Below, in pieces: positions 44,700 through 54,910 of a stretch of DNA of 64,000 nucleotides. The stretch covers positions 11,211,001 through 11,275,000 of the forward strand of contig NC_079885.1 in assembly GCF_029227915.1 (NCBI RefSeq). Reading direction: 5' to 3'. The first letter of the stretch is position 1. Every line of letters begins with the position of its first letter. The notes under the pieces were generated by a model that was given only the letters and a program-made list of their open reading frames with translations, searched no databases and was not told the origin of the DNA. The stretch is from Hydractinia symbiolongicarpus (taxonomy: Eukaryota; Cnidaria; Hydrozoa; Anthoathecata; Hydractiniidae). The translations under genes were made by a program, and so were the position numbers.

Positions 44700-45150
44700 C
44701 CCTCCCTTTAAGGAATCTGTTGAATGGGTCCCTCCTCAAACATCTCCCGAATTTCCTTTTGCACAAGTTCTGCCGGACTTTTATTTAGTTTGGGCGGTCT
44801 GGTTGTTTGATAAGAATGATTGCTCAGAAACGCGAGTTCGTAGCCCTTCACCACTAACAGGATACTGAGAACTTGTGTTAATATTTCCAAAACGGATATG
44901 AAATTCTTTAGTCTTCCTGCTAGTTTCACCTGTGCAATCCTTCCTGGGAATCACTCCTTTACGAGAGGATGTACATAACCCAGTAAGCTATTGAGAGATT
45001 GTTAAAGAAAGTTCCTAGTTTTAATAATGAACTTTTGCTTACCTCCAGCATATGGTTTTGTTAGTGAACTGCTGCTCTGCCAATCACCTTGTTTTCGTTG
45101 ACGTTGTGATTGTCTCAAGAAACTGTTTCGATTAACCTGGAATCTTTTTC
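44700..45150 (-). pseudogene. DIRS-like retroelement relic (gag end to RT start)
   Basis: The minus strand reads GRLKNFISVLEILTQ, VVKGYELAFLS, RPPKLNKSPAELVQKEI and EMFEEGPIQQ. These correspond to the start of DIRS-type reverse transcriptases (GRL..F...W..LT, VKGY.I.F, EI..ML.KGAI). The catalytic RT motifs do not follow; it breaks near 44700. Upstream on the same strand (45050-45150) is a Gln/Ser-rich open stretch (SQRQRKQGDWQSSSSLTKPY) that may be the end of gag. Confidence 0.6.
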
Positions 45151-45751
45151 CCAAAAGTTCATATACAAACTGGAATGTTCATATTTCAAGCACACAGCTA
45201 AAAAAGCGTTTTAGCGAATCTAGAGGTATTAATTTTTTTAAATTTTTCTCTCTTACTTCCAAAACCAATTCGTAAATTTTAATTTATAAGTTTTTGAGTG
45301 GACGGGATTTCGTGTAAAATGTTTTTTCAGGTTTTTTAATGAAATCATTTGGAAACCTTTTGTGATGAAATGCAGAATAAATTTAAGTGGATTCTCCACG
45401 GGCTGTAATAATAATACAAGAAATGAAGTAACTGAGTTTCTCGTAAAGTGAGTAGATTTTAACGGAATTTTTCTTAACGGGTCATTAACCGACAAGGAAT
45501 TTTAACCAATTAGTTTTTTATCATCAAATACTCATTAGTATTTTTAGCTTAACTTTTTAGACCCTTTTTAAAAAAATAGAATGATTTTATATAACAATTC
45601 TCCACTGTATGGAACTTATTCGTTGTACGATGCCAAAGATATAGAATTTTACAAAGATATATCAGAATAATTACAAAGCATGGAGATATATAGTTTGTTT
45701 ATTGTTAGAACACATGTCGGCTAAAATTTGGACTTTGCTTAAATATATTAT
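45151..45751. other. No gene seen
   Basis: AT-rich sequence without supported coding or RNA features. Confidence 0.4.
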
Positions 45752-45862
45752 ACTGGTCGCTAGCCCGTGGAAAAATCCACGAGTTCGCCCGTTGCACATA
45801 AGCTACCATTTTGCGTGACAGACAGACGGACGGACAGACGTATACGGGCATTATAATATAGA
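45752..45862 (+). repeat. Family M repeat, copy 5
   Basis: ACTGGTCGCTAGCCCGTGG, hairpin CCGTGGAAAAATCCACG, AAGCTACCATTTTGCGTGAC, GACAGACGGACGGACAGACG, then TATACGGGCATTATAATATA. It is 36 kb away from the other intact copies. Confidence 0.7.
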
Positions 45863-46124
45863 TGAACTGCTTTTCATTGTTCCCTTTATCATTTTGTTCG
45901 TTTCACATGGCATCAAAATAAAGGGCTAATTAAAAACAAATATATCCCAGCTTTTTATATTTCATGAACGGAAAACGTAATCAATCAGCGATGTTGATTC
46001 ATGTTGTTGCGATCTGCAACAGATAATCTGAGAATATTCATTGGAATGAATTTTTTTCAAATTCATTGTGGCTTTTTTTTTAATTTTATTCTCCATATTT
46101 TCAAATACTTATGATTTTTTTTAG

Positions 46125-46705
46125 AAACACCAAGGACTGGTACATGTGTGTTATTTGCAGTAACACTAGTGTCTGCATTTCCATCTACAGTGCTATGTTA
46201 TAAGCTAGATGAAATAGGTAGTATTACTTAACATTTCATAGTTATTTTACCGATTTTTTTAGATGCGTATAATAAATTTATTAAGACGCATGAGAGCTAA
46301 AGTAAATGACGTTTTTATCTAATGCTGACAGTTAGGAGGTAGATAATGGTAATTATTTTTGAAATATTTTTGAAAATGAATAATCGAAGAGAAGGTTTTG
46401 TTCTAGCCATGAAAACAATCACGCTATGCATTTTCCTATGTATTCAAAGCGCAAGCGTTGGGTGAAACCCGGTCTAAAGAGGCATATATAAATGGACACT
46501 TCATGGTAACCACGCAAGATTATGCATGTAATATTAAACATGAAAAACAGCGGAAAATATACTCTACATAAATATTAGCTATATTTTTATTTCTCTCCAA
46601 CTTTTTTTTCAAATAACAGACAGTAATGTGAGGGTGCTCCACCCGACGCTTGCGCTTCGAGCACGTCTGAAGAAGCATGGCAAGAGGAAGGGTCTTCCTG
46701 GCTAG
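46125..46705 (+). CDS. Unrecognised two-exon coding candidate (3' end of a gene)
   Basis: Exon 46125-46217 (acceptor ttttttttag, donor GTAGTA) gives TPRTGTCVLFAVTLVSAFPS and then TVLCYKLDEI. Exon 46620-46705 (acceptor caaataacag) joins in phase to give DSNVRVLHPTLALRARLKK and then HGKRKGLPG, then TAG. The last exon is markedly richer in G+C than its surroundings. The first segment is hydrophobic enough for a membrane helix, and the end is basic. I do not recognise the family and found no upstream exon. Agreement of two splice sites, phase and composition is suggestive but could be chance. Confidence 0.35.
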
Positions 46706-47389
46706 TTTAGGTCTAACATAATGTTGAAAATTAAATGACTTCTAGCGACAGTGATACCGTATATACTGAAATACAAGCCCTCAGCCTCATTGTATCATTT
46801 CATTACTAACATTATGGATATTGTAAAAAAGAAGGAAGAGATTCATATTGAAAATTGAACACGTCAATCTTTTTAAAAAACAGCAGAGGGGCAAATTGAT
46901 TACTATATGTCGCGTTATCTGATGAATAGATATTTCCTACCATCCATTGTCGAAAGAAGAAATAAATGCTATTTAATATTCAGAAACGGAGGCTTACAAA
47001 AAACATAAACATGGGTGTCATTATCCGTCTTCAAACTACATTATTATGATTTAGCCCAACATGAATTCTTCTGGAGTTTATTATTCATTAGTCAGTAAAG
47101 TATATTTTTGTTTATTTGTATCATTTTTTAAACATTCATAGCTAATTATAGGCTCGTGAAAACCCCACTAACACCAACTAACGTGAAAATGCCACTACCA
47201 AAAGTTCCAATATTTTTCCATCGCTTTATTGGATGGAATAATTATAATAAGTAGCATATAAGGTGTGTCATTTGTTAATCAAAATGGCAACGATTCCACT
47301 GATGCAATATTCTCTCTAAACTAACCGAGAACCCTGAGTTGAAATACCGAGTTATGTAACTGGTGAACCGACCGTTAAATGCTCTATGA

Positions 47390-47890
47390 AGCGCTTAATA
47401 GGAGCCACAAACTGTGTCACACATTCAGGTGGAGCGCTTTAGTACAGGTATGTGGTATGTTGTAAATCGAGTGAAGCGCACACAACAATAGTTTCGGGTG
47501 TAATATATGGTTGAAAAAATAACTTCACTGCAATTGTTTCTGAATTAGAAACACAGTCTTTGCAAAAACGATCGATCAATATTATTTTATTTTGCGAAAT
47601 AAGTTTCTGTGCTAGTTTAAAAATTGTTTGTGGCACAGGGATGAACACTCCAGGTCAAGTGCTTAGTACTGGCAAACAATGTCGCACATCCATATAGGTA
47701 TAATATGCTATTTCAAAAAACACTTTATCGCAACTTTGGTTAAAGAGAAACACAGGAAACTGTCTGTTGTTAACATTGGACTGAGCGCTTAGCACAGGTA
47801 AAACGTGTCACACATGTGTATAGGCGAAATACTCTTTTCATGTGTTGCAGCTTCAGTTTAAAAAGAAATACAGGAAATAGCTAGCTATTT
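47390..47890. repeat. Diverged tandem repeat, about 130-200-bp period
   Basis: The word G(A)GCGCTTAG.ACAGGTA followed by TGTGTCACACAT and, later, AGAAACACAGGAAA recurs near 47391, 47434, 47655 and 47784 with considerable divergence. No coding potential is apparent. Confidence 0.5.
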
Positions 47891-48936
47891 AACCTGTCTA
47901 GTTAAAAAAATTACTCAACAATTTTATTTTGCGGAATAAGTTTTTACAATAGTAGGTACTAAAGGGTGTAGCTACCTAACTGCATTTAGCATAAGAATTA
48001 TTAAGAATTTTGTTGTAGCCAAACTGTATTTGGCTACTTTCACTTTTTACTGTTACAGGTAAAAAGAGGAAGTAAGATCGCCACAAACCCAAATACAAAT
48101 AAAAAAACAATATACCAAACTGAATAAGAACTTTAATAGCTAGCTGGCATAAGCAAGATGCTGCTTCGAAATCTGCCTTTGTAGCTAGCCAAATCCTAAA
48201 ATTGGTTTGTTTAAAATTATACATGGATAGAAAACGTGATAATATATTAATCTTAACATGTAAAAACACACAGACAATAAATAATCCTATAGATACAAAA
48301 TATTTAGAGGAGACAAAGATTAAAATGAGACCAACATATCTCACACTTAAGGGAAGCATCCTTAAGTCTAGCTTTAGGTAGCGGATTGGACTAATTTGTT
48401 GCTATTCTTATGACGTTTTTAATTTAGTTTGGTATAAGAGCTTTTTTACCACTCAAAATTATTTATATAGTTACTTGTGGTTTCGACGCTGGGTCTCCCG
48501 GCCAGTCTCTTTAATAATAGCCATCGGCCGTCTGTTTGTTTGCACCGGTGTTAACTGCGCACGAAATACCAGCCCGCTAGGGCATTGGCAAGAAACTTAA
48601 CCGGGCCCTGCCAGCACGGGAACGAGTTTCTGCTGTTTTATATTTAAGGACCAATCAGGAGCCGATTTTTAGATAATAACCAATTAGAAACTAAGGTTTT
48701 TTAGATTCCTTTGAAATACTTTTACGCAACCCGAAATTTGACAAGAAGATCGAAGCAAAGGATTTTCTAAACTGTTTGCTTTATATTTTGCAATGCGATA
48801 CTTCTAAGAACACTATTTGTGTTCTAACAAGATTGCAGTTTCTTTTAAAACTACTTTTCATTGTTGTATATTGTCCTTCTGTACCGTATATTTGTCTACC
48901 CATTAAGAAAAACATTGTGATTTTTGCACGAAAGAC
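47891..48936. other. No gene; GC-rich patch at 48485-48640
   Basis: Mostly AT-rich. The patch at 48485-48640 (CCCGGCCAGTCTCTTTAATA, then ATCGGCCGTCTGTTTG) shares words with family M repeats and immediately precedes the BEL/Pao relic. It may be a degraded LTR or leader. Confidence 0.35.
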
Positions 48937-49930
48937 TTGAAGGGATTGAAGTTGGCTGACTCGAGGTCTGAGGAGGAGGTTGACATGCTAATAGGATCAG
49001 ACTTTTACTGGGATTGTGTTTCAGGAAACGCAACACGTACACCGTTGGGAATAGTTGTTATCGGAGGTAGGTTGGGTACTAGGTGGACCGATTGCGAACA
49101 TGGGTTTTATCCAGACAGCGGCAACAACCTAGTAGACATGCTACGTATTCAGTGTGACGTAAATAAGGAAGTTAAATTTCTCAAAATAAATTACCAAGGT
49201 TTAGGGAAATATTGATTATAGGTATTGTAAAGAACGAAAAGTTGTATTATGATGAATTTGCGGATACTATTTTTAAAACTGTTGACAACAGATACGAAAT
49301 TTCCCTACCGCTTTAAGAAGACCATCCTAATTTCTCAAACCATTTTAAGATTGAAAAACATCGCCTTCCAACATTGTATAATAAATTGGAAGAAATGCCT
49401 ACAAAAATTTAATTGTTTTATCAAAAGCCGAATAAAAGAGTTTAAAAGAAATATGCCAGTCTAGATCCAGCTTATTTAAAACTGCAAAGGGAATAACCCA
49501 ACTCAATTTACAAGATAGCAAACTTTGGGGTACATGTCCTGAGTTTTTGTGTCATTCCAATTATTCAAAAGGTAGTACCACTGTCTCTAGAGATTAAAAG
49601 ACAACCATTGAATCGTCCAATTTCAATGATGTTTTAAAAATAGTTAAGTATAGACGCTATAATAGAGTTTTTAGAATCACATTTTGTAACTATTTAGAAC
49701 TCAAGGTTAAAAACAAAGAAATAAAATTGAAACAAATTTGCACCGCTACTGAAATTGAGCTCTGCGGAGGAGATATTGATTAAAGCTAACTAACTTTGTA
49801 TCCAAGCCCTTACTAATGAAAATAAGTTAGATTTTTCTGTTTGCGTGGTAAAATAAGATGCCAAGGTAGACTAACAAACGCACCCTTACCGACTGGACAA
49901 AGGAACCGATTCTTCTTGACCTGTCACGAT
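48937..49930 (+). pseudogene. BEL/Pao retrotransposon relic (protease to integrase, internal deletion)
   Basis: The protease part reads LKLADSRSEEEVDMLIGSDF then YWDCVSG and PLGIVVIGGRLG, matching the DUF1758-type aspartic protease of Pao elements (LADS..., IDVLIGSDYYW). It is followed by VKFLKINYQGLGKY, then YYDEFADTIFKT and HPNFSNHFKIEKHRLPTLY (the linker before RT). The RT itself is missing. At 49620-49760 an integrase-associated piece (KVKNKEIKLKQICTATEIE) appears, and near 49870 CQGRLTNAPLPTGQ, the H2C2-zinc region. Order is preserved but about 2 kb of coding sequence is deleted, with several frame changes. Confidence 0.72.
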
Positions 49931-50390
49931 GTCACAGTTAATGTTTGAACTTTTTCAGAAACTTATTACACAAAATGAAATGCTGGCCGAATATTCTTGC
50001 TAAAGTCGCAGGAAAGTTATATTCTAAAAAATATATTAAACTCGAAATGTTGTATTGGTGTGGGCGCTCCAGTGTATTTAGCACATACTGTATACCTTCA
50101 GTACAGCCCTTGGCCTGGATGTGCGGAACGATATCTTAGACTTGAGAGTTCAGCGTTAAACACTCAATTACTTGTGGCTTAAGCAGGCGTTTGGACGCCG
50201 TGTCTCTCGACTAGTTTATTTATAATGGTCTTTATTTCAGGCTAACTAAACATTTAACTTTATAAAAAATAAATCTAGTAATAACAGAAATTTTTTGTTT
50301 GTTTTTTTGCTCGTTATTCGTACCCTTTTAAGACATGAATATAAACAAAAATTAATTGTTGATCAATAATCGAAATGCGTAAAACTAAAT
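49931..50390. other. BEL flank and 3' flank of the GPCR gene
   Basis: Possible further BEL integrase debris up to about 50180, not clearly recognisable. A T-rich segment follows before the GPCR stop codon. Confidence 0.3.
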
Positions 50391-51404
50391 TTAAATATTA
50401 GTGTCGTACAAAGTGATATTATGATGAACCTTTGCTTCTTCGATGATGCTAGGTGCAAAGCATTGGTTACCATGTTGACGGCGTTTAGATGAATGTGTTT
50501 GCAAGCAAGAAGTTTTACGACGTAATATTATGATTTTGCATCGAAATGTTTCTCGAATGTCCTTCTGCAGAAAAATATACACAAAGGGATCAATGATGTA
50601 ATTAATTTGCCAACAAATGGGTACGATTCCTTCTACCATTTTGCCTTCAATTTTAAAAATGGAAAACCGGTAAACGTAGAGTGCATCAGGAACCGCCACA
50701 AGTAGAAGAAAAGTAAAAACTATTATAGATGTAACAACTATGTTCTTTTCAAGATTCCTTCTAGGATTGGAATTCGCAGGTCGGCGTTTCGTCGTAGTAA
50801 TGCATACAATATATATGTACGTCGTGAAAACCGTTAGAAGAACGATTCCATCTATAAACAAGTAAACGTACTTGTTCCACCTGCTGTAAAATATAACCGT
50901 ACCAATAAAGAAAAATTGAATAGCTGCAATTCCACCAAGAATCAGCAAAGCGACAGATACTTTAATTGTTGTAACAAAACTACGATACCTTAGAAGAAAC
51001 ACACATGCCAACAGTCTATCCCATGTTAGTATCAACAAAATACTATAATATGTAACAGCCATCCCTGTAGAAAGGTATAAACAAACACTCAAAGCGTCTT
51101 CACTTAATCCGAAAATATACCCAAGTGTAGAAACAATATCAACACATGCGCTAATTGCTCCACCTAAACTCATGGAAATCATGATCAACCTTTGATTGGT
51201 ACGATGTTGCGGTTTTTGTTGTTTTAGTAAGTAAATGCCAAGTAAGTTACAAAAGAGAGATATTATTATAATTGGGATAAGTATGATATTCAGTTCTGTG
51301 TGAGCGTAGTCAGGTTCACCCAAAGTCACATTCATATTTGTTCTACTGTTACTTTTGTACTTTCTATGAGCTGTATAATAACAAGACTTACTTGCACTAA
51401 ACAA
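50391..51404 (-). CDS. Rhodopsin-like (class A) GPCR, single coding exon, orphan
   Basis: An uninterrupted 337-residue frame with seven hydrophobic segments. Recognisable marks: TM1 with SLFCNLLGIYLL; TM3 ending in TWDRLLACVF (DRL in place of DRY); TM7 with INYIIDPFVYIFLQKDI (DPxxY in place of NPxxY, then helix-8 basic residues). TM2 lacks the usual LAxxD and TM6 lacks CWxP (FLLLVAVPDALY). No cysteine is evident in the short second extracellular loop. Met24 (51335) is a likelier start because NVT, an N-glycosylation sequon, follows at once. A tttgtttag acceptor at about 51405-51415 suggests an upstream noncoding or short exon is spliced on. Intronless amine/peptide/opsin-like orphan GPCRs are numerous in cnidarians. 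The ligand cannot be inferred. Confidence 0.85.
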   Translation of the reverse strand: MFSASKSCYYTAHRKYKSNSRTNMNVTLGEPDYAHTELNIILIPIIIISLFCNLLGIYLLKQQKPQHRTNQRLIMISMSLGGAISACVDIVSTLGYIFGLSEDALSVCLYLSTGMAVTYYSILLILTWDRLLACVFLLRYRSFVTTIKVSVALLILGGIAAIQFFFIGTVIFYSRWNKYVYLFIDGIVLLTVFTTYIYIVCITTTKRRPANSNPRRNLEKNIVVTSIIVFTFLLLVAVPDALYVYRFSIFKIEGKMVEGIVPICWQINYIIDPFVYIFLQKDIRETFRCKIIILRRKTSCLQTHSSKRRQHGNQCFAPSIIEEAKVHHNITLYDTNI

Positions 51405-51680
51405 AGATAGGATTTACAGTTTGGAATAACAAGGTTGAAACATTTTATTTACAACTTTTCGACCCTCATTTTTTGTTGGCATTTTTGACGTTACTTTTTA
51501 AAAGCATTCATCACTTAGTTAGGGCCGAGAAAAAACTTGCTATTCACGAAAAGTGTCACATTTTTTTAAGGGCGACTCTATAAAATTGATTACTTGCAGA
51601 AACCGGCCCAAACTTCGTTGTTTTGTTGGCCCCTAATTTTGAGGCCTCCTCAAACTTTAATTACTTAAAGATTATTTACT

Positions 51681-51741
51681 GTATGTTTGGGGAATCCTCA
51701 CAACTTTCCTTTTATGTTTGGGGAATCCTCACAACTTTCTT
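51681..51741. repeat. Two-copy 31-bp direct repeat
   Basis: TATGTTTGGGGAATCCTCAC plus AACTTTC occurs twice in tandem, in the upstream flank of the GPCR. Confidence 0.85.
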
Positions 51742-53520
51742 TTTCACACAATGCGCGTCACCCACGACAACAACAATTTCCGTCGAGAAATAGCAGAGGC
51801 AAACGAACCACGCTCTATTCACAAGGAAAATAAAACCGTGTTGATATACGTTTGTTCACTCTCACACTCACAAGTAAATTATATTTGTTTTTAGAATAAT
51901 CTTCTGTATCAACAGATAACTTGCTAAGATTACCTAAAATATGTTAAACGTCTGTCCATTCCTTTGTTCGTTTGTTTTTCTGTTTTTTTGTTTTTTTGTT
52001 TATTGTCAGTATCTTTATTGTTGACTGCATTTTCTCTGCCGCACGTAGAATCGCTGTCAAATAAATAAATATTTTTTTTCAACTTTTCTTCATAAAAGCA
52101 TTTCGCTTACGTTATTTTTCTCTGTATATGTTTTCTGTACAAAATGCAAAATTTTAAATTATGTCTATTAAAGTGTTTTTCATTCAAAATAAAATCATTT
52201 AGTGAACATGTTTGCAAGGGGTTTCTTATTAAATTCTTTAACAAAAAATAAATAAAAAGCTATATTTTATTAGAAATCAATAACCCGTAGAGTCATCATA
52301 TAAAACTCTGTCGAAATCAACAGTATACCATCAAAACATTGAAATCGTTTTGGTTTAAAATTAAAACTCCAGCCTCCCACACGTTGCACACACCCTATTA
52401 TTTATATGTTGTATCATCCAATTATAATGCCGCTCAAGCAATAAATCTATTTAGTTAAAGCGATTATAGACCTTGTGATCAATAGCAACATTATTTGGGA
52501 TTTTCACAATCCACATACCGGTGGGGAAAGGAATAATAAAATTACAGCTATTTGGAGTTTGGACTTTTATGTACACTTGAAGTCTTTATTTGAATTAACT
52601 ATACTCTTCAGACACCTTTATAACATTAGAACCGTTAAGCAAAACTTCTGATATTCTTTTCAATATGTAAGGAAAGAAATGTTGTCAAAAAAAAAAATTT
52701 TTTTTAGCGACTTCGAAAAAAGTCCACCTAATTTAATTCTCACGAAATGATTTTTTTTTTGTGCGGCCAATAAATTGTTACGATTAAATTTCTTTTACAT
52801 TAGTTTATGATTCGTAAAAACTAATGCTGTTGATAAACTCAAAATGAAAAACTAACCTTTTATGTTTTTTTCTCAAAATAAGCTTGCCTCACCTGCCAAT
52901 TTAAATTTCCGCTAAATTTAATAATTTTTGTTATCTGCCGAATTAAATTCTGCCAATTCCGCCAATTTCCGTCAAAAATCCTTTCTGCCAAAATTTTCTT
53001 CCTTAGGTAGTTCATTTTTAACTTATTGGAGTAGAAAGACCTAAATATTTGTTGAAAAAATGTCAAACAGGTGGTATCCCCACGCCTATTTTTAAAGGTT
53101 CTATTTCAAATATTTTGATATGAGTGATTTTCTTCATTAAAGTTCTCTAATTGCGTTAGTTCCATGAGTAATATTTTGGTCAAAAGATTCTTACTTATAA
53201 AATAATTCGAATGATAAGTAAGCCTTTTTCAATATCGCCTTTTCATGATCAGCCGTGCTGGCGAAGAATCAAAACATTGCATGAAAACGAAGTTAGTTTA
53301 GATAAAGTTCACTGTTCTGACCTCAGTTATCAACAAATGTTAGTTTTATAAGTTTTAACTGTCATATTAGAACAATCGTAGTGGATAACAGTATATTGAG
53401 GGCATTAGTAGTGGTAGTGTGACAAAAATTATGAATATTTACTGCAATCGAGTGAAAATTATTAAATTATTTTCTCTAAAAAGTTACCCAGATTTTCATC
53501 CTTGGCAGATATTATACGTA

Positions 53521-53577
53521 AGAATGACGTGCTACCCAGCTATGTACACAAGAATGACGTGCTACCCAGCTATGTAT
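53521..53577. repeat. Two-copy 30-bp direct repeat
   Basis: AGAATGACGTGCTACCCAGC plus TATGTA occurs twice head to tail. Confidence 0.85.
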
Positions 53578-54475
53578 CTCTATTATCGTCACACTTCCCT
53601 GCAATACGCTTTTATCTTTTCATTTAGTATACATTTATAATAAACATATTTTTGGCTCAAACCAGTGTACTCAGTATTTGATTATTGTTTCGGTTTGTCT
53701 GTACAAATTCACATTAGTATTGTAGGTTTTTTTTTATTTCTGGAACATGTTCAAGAACATGATTAACCTAAAATGCTAACCACAAATTGTTTGTTAGTAT
53801 GGTATCCGTTCTGCTATAATTCAATTTTTTTAGAATATTTAGTAGGTGTAATGTAACTCTTTTCTCTAAAAAAGTAAATTCAAGGTCCTAAAAATTGTTC
53901 TTATTCTCTTTAAAGATGCCTTGACAGAGCAAGATTAGGCCTCTATCAGCTATTTTGATAACGGCAGTGGTAAACTTGTAAAGTTATGTTGTCCTCAGAA
54001 AAGTAAAACAAAGTAATTTTTTAGATGTTAGGCCATATCTATATACATTTAAAACTTTCTTAAGCCATCAGGTTAAGTTATTAAATCGATCAAGTATAAA
54101 CATATGTTAGGGAGTGCTGCCCAGCTTAACTGGCCAAATATGTTATGGCATTAAAACAGCATTTAGCTTGAAACATATCATCACTGGTTTATTTATCTAC
54201 TCTCTTAGCTTTTAAAGGGATTAATTTCTTCTCAAAATGCATATATTTTATTATATGATTAAAAAATAGTTTTCTTTATAAATATCTATTGCCCTCTTAC
54301 AATAGAATGCTTATATTCGGAAACTTAAGTATAATACAATTTATTTGTATTAATTCCATCAGATTTGTCTAACAAAAGCGCCTTGTGAAAAAATTATTTT
54401 ACATAACGTTTTTTGAACTTTGCTTTTAGGTACAAATAACCAATGCGCATGCTTAAAACGTTTTCTTCTCATAAG

Positions 54476-54910
54476 GACATGTTTAAAAATATGAGGCAGC
54501 AATGTCAACATTGCTAAAATCAGAAAAACATCTTTTTGTCATCAAATGATACTTATGTAACAAAATAAGGTGAAATTTTGTAAATTGGTAAAACTAGTGA
54601 TTATGAATAGGTCAAGATACTTTTATTCCGCATTTTAATGCCTTCAGAGCTTTGTTAGATATTTTTGTTCTACAACAAACTATAAATATATGAAAATATT
54701 ATATTCATTTATTTATTAATTCAATAAATATACCAAGTACACTTAAATTTCTGTTCTGTCTTTATTGTTACAATTTTATCTTCCTTGAAGAGATAGACAT
54801 GACCAAATTGTTACAATATCGACTAAGATACTTAAAATGATAATTATGTAGCATAAACCCTAAATGTTAACAATTGAACAAAAAACTGCCTCATATTTTT
54901 GAACATATCC
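54476..54910. mobile_element. MITE, about 435 bp
   Basis: Inverted ends GGACATGTTTAAAAATATGA with GGCAG (left) and CTGCC with TCATATTTTTGAACATATCC (right). ATAA flanks both outer edges and may be the target duplication. No open frame. Confidence 0.7.

Larger units (their letters stand above)
51405..54475. other. Noncoding, small duplications only
   Basis: Contains a two-copy 31-bp direct repeat (51681-51741, TTTGGGGAATCCTCACAAC) and a two-copy 30-bp repeat (53521-53577, AGAATGACGTGCTACCCAGC). A degenerate patch at 52890-52990 repeats CTGCCAATT/CCGCCAATTT motifs. No exon or RNA gene was recognised. Confidence 0.5.

Noticed and set aside
45060-45150. Minus-strand exon with good splice sites
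   Set aside because: Gln/Ser-rich reading runs towards the DIRS RT relic on the same strand; better explained as retroelement gag.
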